The notes below the pieces were generated by a model that worked only from the letters and a program-made list of their open reading frames with translations, had not been told where the DNA came from and did no database searches. A program made the translations under genes and the position numbers. Shown here piece by piece: positions 63,801-64,000 of a stretch of DNA of 64,000 bases. Numbering within the stretch: position 1 is the first letter of the stretch; every line of letters starts with the position of its first letter. Origin of the DNA: Mactra quadrangularis (Eukaryota; Mollusca; Bivalvia; Venerida; Mactridae); assembly GCA_025267735.1 (NCBI GenBank), contig CM046307.1, positions 56,663,395 through 56,727,394 of the forward strand. The letters are read 5' to 3'.

Positions 63801-64000
63801 GATAAATGTTATCATCTTGAAGAAGGAATGACATCATGTTATAATTAGTTTTAAAATACCGAGCTAAGGAAGCTCAGAACTGAGCATAAAAGAAACAGAA
63901 TATTTGTCAACTTTGGTGAAAGATCTTGTTTTTTCAATTCGAGTGTGAACTCAGAAAACAACATTTTCACTGGTAACTATGCCACTCATTTTCTAAGCTC
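63801..64000. other. Window edge, no feature seen
   Basis: No exon or repeat recognised in the last 200 bases. Confidence 0.35.

Overview
This window is AT-rich, intron-bearing animal DNA. It most resembles the genome of a marine invertebrate, probably a bivalve mollusc. The basis is exons of a metazoan gene separated by repeat-filled introns, and dense tRNA-derived SINEs and short terminal-inverted-repeat (TIR) elements of the kind abundant in bivalves. The species call is inference; no similarity search was possible. There is no long open reading frame, no rRNA, no convincing stand-alone tRNA gene and no CRISPR array.

The only gene recognised with confidence is a + strand run of eleven exons (39962-55439) homologous to the middle of the cytoplasmic 5'-3' exoribonuclease XRN1. 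Most exon joints keep phase and the residues match the family closely, but the copy looks broken. A 383-bp transposable element sits inside the first exon with a 9-bp target duplication. The first and second exons do not join in phase. Exon 5 carries a frameshift and exon 9 carries two. I found no N-terminal exons upstream and no C-terminal exons downstream. I call it a recent, intron-containing XRN1 pseudogene or null allele; assembly indels are the main alternative for the small shifts.

The rest is mostly repeats; D and S family labels are local to this report. 1-8.9 kb: mariner-like elements, a pentanucleotide microsatellite and SINEs of families S1, S2 and S3. 9.2-17.9 kb: nested TIR elements (D3, D4, D5), degenerate copies of one duplicated segment, and a D6 element split by an S1 SINE. 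18-20.6 kb: D8, S1, D7 and S2 repeats. 20.7-22.9 kb: a 2.15-kb element with CACGAT-rich inverted ends. 23-28 kb: four kinds of tandem repeat, ending in a five-copy 306-bp array whose reading frames are conserved. 30.8-38 kb: a nest in which a 3.4-kb hAT-like insertion (8-bp target duplication) splits a D10 element; the same site is intact in a second D10 copy at 52.98 kb. The hAT-like insertion itself carries a 129-bp hairpin and a 968-bp palindromic array. 38-64 kb: XRN1 exons interleaved with SINEs, D6, D7, D8, D12, D13 and D14 elements.

Several short exon-like stretches (near 15.9, 20.2 and 58.5 kb on +, 51.8 kb on -) could be fragments of other genes, but none is identified.
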